Part shown: one piece after another, positions 57,748 through 64,000 of the stretch
Position numbering within the stretch: position 1 is the first letter of the stretch
Layout: each line of letters starts with the position of its first letter
From: Paraphysomonas bandaiensis
Taxonomy: Eukaryota > Chrysophyceae
Direction: 5' to 3'
Length of the DNA stretch: 64,000 nt
NCBI GenBank assembly: GCA_965644295.1
Contig: CBFFRP010000532.1
Span: forward strand, 54,224-118,223
The notes under the pieces: model-generated
What the model was told of the DNA's origin: nothing
Databases searched by the model: none
Seen by the model: only the letters and a program-made list of their open reading frames with translations
Translations under genes and position numbers: made by a program

Positions 57748-58722
57748 ATGAATGAAGAGACAGTAACACACAGTGCGGACATGACTTCAATCAGCTTCCG
57801 CCCTGTGGAACCACGTGACCATGATATCCTCAAGTCGCTACACAACGACTTATTTCCGGTGAAATACTCCGATAATTTTTTCACGGAGGCTGTACAGGGC
57901 CGTGGAATCAAAGGAGGGAAGCTCTTTACGTCCATTGCTGTGTTGAATAATAATGAAGGCGAGGAGGTGGTTGGGTTTATTATGTGCCAGTTCATTGCGT
58001 CTTCATCATGTGACGATGCGGCTGATTTATTTGATGCCGGAAGCGAGCCTGGAGAAGTGCTATATATTCTTACATTGGGATTATCAAGGTCCCACAGGCG
58101 ATGCGGACTTGGGTCTGCCCTATTGCAAATGTGCGTAGAGCATGCTAATGTCAATAGGTTCTGCGGAGCGGTTAGTAGTATCTATTCAGACGATTACTTG
58201 TACTTACCATCTCATCCAATCATATAGGTATACCTACATGTGATTGGCTACAATCTTCCGGCGCAACGGTTTTATGAGAAAAATGGATTTATATTTGTGC
58301 AGGAAATTCCAGGTAGCATTTCCTGAATGTATCATTCTAATCTAACGAACCATTTCTTAGATTTTTATCGCATCCACGGTCGAGGGTATTGCTCGCATAT
58401 GTATGCTCTCTATCTAAACGATTACTGTCCCCCTCTCTGGCACCGAATGAAAGCTGCCTTTCGCGAACAAGGAGAAATTTTATATAGAGCAGTATGCCAG
58501 CTAGGAGAAGTTGCTGCCGTTGGATGGATATTTTCAGCTCTAGTGCAACTGGTAGAGCGGCAACAAGAGGAGACAGAAGACAGACCCTGCGACCCGTATA
58601 TGGATGATATCGAACTCCCCCATGACGAAGAGTCACTAAAACTGAATCATACTCTGGAAAATACGTTACCTAAGGAGGACTCTAGACCCGTAGACCATGC
58701 ATGTACGACACATAACTTTTAG
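57748..58722 (+). CDS. NAA60: N-alpha-acetyltransferase 60-like GNAT enzyme
   Basis: Three exons: 57748-58170, 58228-58312, 58361-58722; introns 57 and 48 nt (GTTAGT and GTAGCA donors); 289 residues. GNAT fold with family landmarks: FRPVEPRDHDILKSL and LFPVKYSDNFF at the start, YILTLGLSRSHRRCGLGSALL with the R-x-x-G-x-G acetyl-CoA loop, VYLHVIGYNLPAQRFYEKNGF across the first splice, and a C-terminal GYCSHMYALYLN. NAA60 acetylates N-termini of membrane proteins from the Golgi surface. Here the C-terminus has an amphipathic segment (about 235-265) that could attach to membrane, then an acidic tail. Confidence 0.87.
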
Positions 58723-59526
58723 TGCTATTGGTTTTTGCTGCGCCGGATATGGTGTGGCTGCAGATGCAGTAAATTGTAGGGAATGGTTATAGTAGCTGTT
58801 GTGTATATAATGGTTGATGTAGTGATGTAGTAATAGGATCATGTCTAGCATTGTAATGTGATTGCCAGTAATGAGGTGCATATGCAATAATGTGGTATTC
58901 CATTTGTTTGATATTTCAAGACTGGTTCTATTAACGAGATTTTTATAAACAAATGTATAATTTTGATGTATTCTGGACAAGCGCAAAGGGTAGACATTAA
59001 AAAAGAATTTTGCTTTAACAATAACCAACTCGAAGTCTTCCACCCACCGTATTTCATCCACTACGTACCACTGTAGACCTATTTACTTAATATTAAGGAG
59101 GCAATTATTGATTGTGGCACTCTGTCTTGACGCATATTGAAAATTGTGTATACGCTTGTAATTATATTGTTTCCTTTAAATTCTGCTACATACACAAGGT
59201 GTTTTACATACAAGTATGTACTATATCGAATTTTATGTGGTGGTTCAATAGACTGTAGTTCTATACACAATGTAATACTAAAGAATTTGAATTCGCACTT
59301 TATCTGTACCACAAGAGCACAAGAGATGTACAGAGAAATCGAATTAAAAATACAGATTCACTCCGCGTGCACACTCACTGATCTTTCGTTCTTATTACAT
59401 ATTATTCAAAAGTAACCCAAACATCAAAAGAATTACACAACCACGGACAGATACAGTTCTAAAATGCATGGGCCCCCAATATGTCAGCCAACCACATAGT
59501 TAATCCTACGGATCGATTTATACACT
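58723..59526. other. Convergent intergenic region, no gene seen
   Basis: 0.8 kb between the NAA60-like and EVH1-CRIB-RhoGAP 3' ends. AT-rich, no coding exon or repeat copy recognised. Confidence 0.5.
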
Positions 59527-61744
59527 CTACAGTCTCGGGTCATAGTTATACTTGCTCTTTAAGCGCGCAGCCAATATGTTAGTCGTGAATTCTGCTACCT
59601 ATATGGACGTTAATGGGATATGTATACATGACGGCAGACCTTTTGCGCCATTGTGAGCGCAACCATTGCATTTTCACTGGTTACAGCATACAAATTTGGA
59701 GACATGACGATTGCCATGTTCTTAACTGACATCCTGTTCACATCCTCGTTTATTACTATCTCCGCCTGCAAAAAAAGCACACAAACGTTCTTATTCAACG
59801 CATTACTTCTTTCTGACACCAACCATAAGATCAAGAAGCCAATACACGATTGAGTGCTGATCACCAAACACCCTGTCCATCTCTACAACTGTTTCATCCA
59901 CTGATAGACGGGCAATTCTGTGGATGTCCTCATCGGAGACGTTGTTCAAAATATTCACTGGAAGCTCTCTGAAGAATACCTACGCCCAAATGATTTAGCA
60001 AAAATGAGTCACAGCATCAGAATTTGACCTTGATGAGGTTAGCTAAGATATTCACATCCGAGCAGCCTTCATACTCCCCGGTGTCTATCTGAGTTTTGAC
60101 GGCCTGTATCTCAGGGTGAAGCAAGGTCATTTTTTCTCTGCAGCACAACTCACACACCTGGCACTCATCCTTATCAGGCGCAAGACGGAAAACCCCGACA
60201 ACCTACAGAAAGCAGAGGCATCACGTCAGAGTAGCAGGTGTTCTTAAGGTGAGTACTTACATCCTGAGCATTGTTCTCGAACAGGTGACGCTTGAGCATT
60301 ACCAGCACAGTAGGTATGCTACGTTCTTCGTCAGCATGGAACGTTATGACACAGTATGGCACGTACCTCTGGGAATAACCATCCACAGATCTCTTTTGCA
60401 GACTCTGTACAGACAATAGACATGCCACGTTATAATGATCCACGTACGATATAGGCTTCAGCATACCTCGTAAGGAACGCCAAACTGCTTGTTTTGATGT
60501 TTCCATTCTGGGGGGAGACCTTCGAAGCGCGATAAATCCTCATTAAACACGACTTTAACAGCATGCTTGAAGGTAGTCTTATCGGGAGAGGATATCACGG
60601 ATGGATCTATCGGCGCGGAAGACATGGACACAGGGCGCTGGAAACCAAGCACATATCAGTGATACACGTATGTCGAGCGGCATGCTTCAAGGTGCGCGAT
60701 TGTAACATATATGCGTGGAAATATAACATACGTACCCTAGCAGAAGGGAAGCAACCAGTTGCTCCCAACGCCTCCGTAACTTTCTCTGGAACTCCTGGTG
60801 GAGGAGGGAGGGCTTCATCTGATCGTCTCTGCTCTTGACCACGTAGTGCAACAATCTAAAACATTCGTAAGTTCTGTCCACAATCCAACTTCGCTATGGC
60901 ACCTTTTCATCGACTGCCTGATTAAAGTCTGCCGAACTTCCACTTTCGCTGTCCTCTGCCTGACTAAAACACTGCCCTACAGCTTCGTCTACCACTTGGA
61001 ACTCCGCAAGAGATATCCTCCGTTTGTTTTTGAGGGTTTGATGCACACTAGTCCTTCGAACTGCCCCGGACTCCTGAGAAACACCAATATATGAGTATTC
61101 AGATATAATATAAAGGTATATAGTACCTGTTTAGCAGCGTTAGTTATTCCAGCTTCTTCTGACGGCGCTTGTAGAGAGGGAGGTCCTGGTGGAGAGAATG
61201 CTCCTGTACTAATCTGATAGACACAATCAGCAAAGAACAACCCTGCAGCACATAACCTAACCTCAATTAGTGCCGCTGATATAGCTGCTGTAAAATCCAG
61301 GGCCTCTGTTTCAGATTCAAAGTACATGCCGTACCGCGTACCACCCATGTCTTCAAACTTATTCAACGTGAATGAGTGAGAAGTACAAGAATATAGAGTT
61401 GCATACTTACTTCGGCAAAGTCTTCTGCAACTAGCACCCACTGTGTGCTCTTCTTAATCAGAGACACGAGCATAGCCTGCACGAATGTATAAAGAATCGC
61501 ATATATATATGAAAACACACCAACCGAAGGCAAGGTAAAGGACTCTGTATCCGATAGAGCAAACTTCAATTCACCATCCTATACAAAGCAACCCATAACA
61601 CCATTAAAAACAATCCAATCTATATTATCGTACCTCAATCCATATTTTGGCTTTGATCCACTCGCCATCACTGATAGGGTCCCAGGTCTTTCTCGCAGAT
61701 AGTTTGAATAGAGAAACATGGGTCGTCACAGGTAGTCCGGACAT
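59527..61744 (-). CDS. EVH1 - CRIB - RhoGAP protein
   Basis: Thirteen exons: 61744-61634, 61578-61525, 61476-61411, 61357-61262, 61213-61127, 61073-60903, 60855-60736, 60637-60467, 60404-60261, 60202-60029, 59979-59824, 59765-59640, 59598-59527. About 515 residues; every intron is phase 0. Residues 1-110 fit an EVH1/WH1 domain (THVSLFKLSARKTWDP, TQWVLVAEDF, GTRYGMYFESETEALDFTAAI). A Ser-rich, proline-containing linker has EALPPPPGVPEK. A CRIB motif follows (ISSPDKTTFKHAVKVVF ... GLPPEW), then RhoGAP: IPTVLVMLKRHLF, arginine finger in GVFRLAP, LANLIKVFFRELP, MSVKNMAIVMSPNL. It should bind active Rho/Rac and speed GTP hydrolysis. CRIB-RhoGAP is the plant RopGAP arrangement; the EVH1 head is the unusual part. 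Confidence 0.85.
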
Positions 61745-61849
61745 ATCAATGATGATACCGATGATATTGAGGAAAGATTTAGGGTAACATATGCTATGAA
61801 CAGATTCGACGTCTTATCTGCTTGATTTATTACACTTTGTGTATCTGGA

Positions 61850-61850
<1 letters not shown>

Positions 61851-61880
<30 letters not shown>

Positions 61881-62084
61881 TGTATGTATGTATGTATGTA
61901 TGTATGTATGTATGTATGTATGTATGTATGTATGTATGTATGTATGTATGTATGTATGTATGTATGTATGTATGTATGTATGTATGTATGTATGTATGTA
62001 TGTATGTATGTATGTATGTATGTATGTATGTATGTATGTATGTATGTATGTATGTATGTATGTATGTATGTATGTATGTATGTA
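61851..62084 (-). repeat. (CATA)n tetranucleotide microsatellite
   Basis: About 230 bp of uninterrupted TATG/GTAT on the plus strand, that is CATA on the minus strand. It begins about 107 bp upstream of the EVH1-CRIB-RhoGAP start codon and reads CATA on that gene's sense strand. Confidence 0.95.
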
Positions 62085-63725
62085 TCTTGTGCTACGTAGG
62101 AACTCCTGTGAGCTGAGGAACGTAAACGACACAGGTCCACGCACAGACATTCCACAATGGTTTGAACCACCGATGTCATAGAAACTCAGTGGATACTCTT
62201 GTGTACACACAGGCTTTCAGCGTCATGAATAGAAAAGAGCTGACTGGTAGTCATCCTCTTGTTACACATCCACGAGGGTTTACCTAACATCGATTGATAG
62301 AGCTAGAGATGCATGTACTGCTTGGAGTAGAGGGTGTCCTGACATCGGCATGATTACTTTGTCAACTAAATCATATGTTCTACAGGACTCCGGACCACTG
62401 GAACACCACCCTGTTTAGCCACTGCTTCAAAGGTGAATACTCTTAGAGATAGATGAAAACAGTCAAATCTCAACATGGAAATAAGAAATATATTTCATGG
62501 GAAACTTCCTGGTGACATACATACGAAGACATACATGGCAAATAGGAAAATATTTCCGATTTACAAAGCCATTTTAGTTGAAATGTCTGAAGCTGAGCGA
62601 GAATGATTGTCAATTGTCAAAATAATAAATTATTCGAATTAGTCAACGTTTTAATTAAAATTTTAAGAAGCAATTTTGCTTACACGCAATACAGTGAGGT
62701 CAAATCAATGCAGCATTGCTCAGGTACTCAAGCAAGGTCATTCCGTACTAGAAGCATAGAGTATATGTATATAAGTCTGTAGTCTGTAGTCTGTAGATCC
62801 TTAATTCCCTTCATAAAGTCATCAAAGTTGATAGTTGGGAGGTTTTTAGTTTTTAGGGTCACCAGACATTTTAACCATTATGACGAGGTACACATACACT
62901 TGTTGTAATAATAACTGAAAAGCCAATTGTTCTAAATAACAAACTATAGAAAAAAGCGTGTACAGATACAATAAAAGTATATCATTTGAACAAACACAAA
63001 GTTATGAAATTTAACGGCAAGTGAAATTCAAATATTACATGAAATTAGGTCTAACTAGAAATATTAGAAGCAGTAAGATTTAATCCATATTTCATTTTTG
63101 CAGAGTGATGTACCAACATCACTACATTATTGCCAATGACAATGGCCTGTTTCCAGATAGTTGCTGGAAATACTTTCCAGTGCGCTGGATATAATAGTAA
63201 ATCACCCAGATACTTGTTCATAAGGTATAACCGAAGCACATATAGTAGAACGCAATCTATAAATTAAATAATCAGTCAGCTGAATGAGCTCAAGAGCCAT
63301 CTCTCGTATTCCTTGCAATCATGTACAAGCAGACAAATTCTAGGGACTCTATTCTTGGATAGAAAGAAATGGTTGTATAATGTGTGGCCTTTATTATGTC
63401 ATTCCTCTCGTATGGGCTGACTGCTGTCGTGCATCGAGGAATGAGTGTAAATCTATGGGTTATGTGTAGTCTTATAATTGTCATACGTCTCTAGGTATAG
63501 AGACTCAGGATTAGCAGTGACTGTGTGTGAAGTCTGATAGTTCAAATGCTGGCTAAATAACAACCCTTCTTGTGTTTTTTTCCTATTAGAAATAATTCGA
63601 AGTCCACTTCCTATTGTTATACATTATCGTGATCTACTGACGCTACTGTTCTGGTTTGTATCCATCTTACGACGATTATAGCATTTAAAGTCCTGTTAAC
63701 TAGATATATATAGCTAGTATAGAAT
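62085..63725. other. Intergenic region, no gene seen
   Basis: AT-rich sequence upstream of the EVH1-CRIB-RhoGAP gene. Only short open frames without features. A direct AGTCTGT repeat cluster at about 62775. No gene assigned. Confidence 0.45.
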
Positions 63726-64000
63726 GTCTTACTATTAATAGTAGGCGTTTAAGAGTCTGCGCTTAACTCTGATAGTAGTGAATGTCTGATTATTTAGCAA
63801 TAGGCGTTGAGACCTTGCATCAATTAGTGGCTAGAAGAATGCTAGTCATACTAGTTAGACCACTACCCGTAACTAATCAATACAAACTCTTTTATCCTAC
63901 TATTTAACGCTACGAAAGCTGCTTGTGCGTCGCCGCAAGCACCAAGGTGCAACCACTTCCGTTCGTTTTGTGTGATATGAAATTCGCCTTTATCGTGTGT
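63726..64000 (+). repeat. Dispersed repeat, copy E, cut by the window end
   Basis: Contains two leader motifs in tandem (TACTATTAATAGTAGGCGTTT at about 63730 and TTAGCAATAGGCGTT at about 63797), then AACTAATCAATACAAACTC, TTTAACGCTACGAAAGC, the GCACCAAGGTGC inverted repeat and ACCACTTCCGTTCG. This is closest to copy A. The 3' half would lie beyond the window. Confidence 0.78.

Noticed and set aside
59610-59640. End of the RhoGAP protein at VCRHVYISH with a stop at 59610
   Set aside because: Splicing a 41-nt GTCTGC...TATAG intron (59599-59639) leads to VAEFTTNILAARL, which fits the last helix of RhoGAP domains much better.
1-64000. tRNA, rRNA or other structural RNA genes
   Set aside because: I looked for tRNA-like boxes and rRNA core words and found none beyond the weak box in the dispersed repeat. 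A covariance-model scan (tRNAscan-SE, Infernal) would be decisive.

Overview
This window comes from a nuclear genome of a microbial eukaryote. Genes are split by very short GT-AG introns (about 31-150 nt, one possible 283 nt), there are no bacterial operons, and the products are eukaryotic: a CRIB-RhoGAP, an EVH1 domain, NAA60, PPT1, TAM41 and an RBM26/27-type protein. Long Pro-[Thr/Ser]-x-x tetrapeptide surface proteins, a TIR-like/TPR protein and a membrane-anchored FG-GAP propeller suggest a stramenopile (heterokont) protist or alga. That placement is inference, not proof.

Layout. 74-33206 is a block of secretory and surface genes: a Golgi-type sulfotransferase (-), then head to head with it a giant gene (2050-27488, +), then a small Pro/Thr-stalk membrane protein (-) head to head with a seven-bladed FG-GAP membrane protein (+). 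The giant gene has a 454-nt first exon (signal peptide and C-type lectin domain) and one exon of about 24.9 kb. I reconstruct it as about 8,462 residues: lectin head, roughly 1,500 Pro-[Thr/Ser]-x-x tetrapeptides carrying nine copies of a four-cysteine globular domain I do not recognise, a juxtamembrane domain, one transmembrane helix and a Ser-rich cytoplasmic tail with four acidic SSD-type motifs. From 34059 to 61744 the genes are mostly cellular: TIR-like/TPR (-), dual-specificity phosphatase (+), mitochondrial-type 3-oxoacyl-ACP reductase (-), PDZ/multi-IQ protein (+), palmitoyl-protein thioesterase (-), RBM26/27-like RNA-binding protein (+), TAM41 (-), RNase T2 (-), NAA60 acetyltransferase (+), and EVH1-CRIB-RhoGAP (-).

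Organisation. Six divergent gene pairs have start codons only about 0.53-0.71 kb apart. A dispersed repeat (at least five copies) lies in the convergent gaps. (CATA)n tetranucleotide arrays sit about 0.1-0.26 kb upstream of three start codons, always with CATA on the sense strand. Exon-intron models were built by hand from splice signals, reading phase and family similarity. The phases close exactly for every multi-exon model below except where a choice is stated. The surface-protein block could form a cell-coat or adhesion locus, but nothing in the sequence proves that these genes act together.
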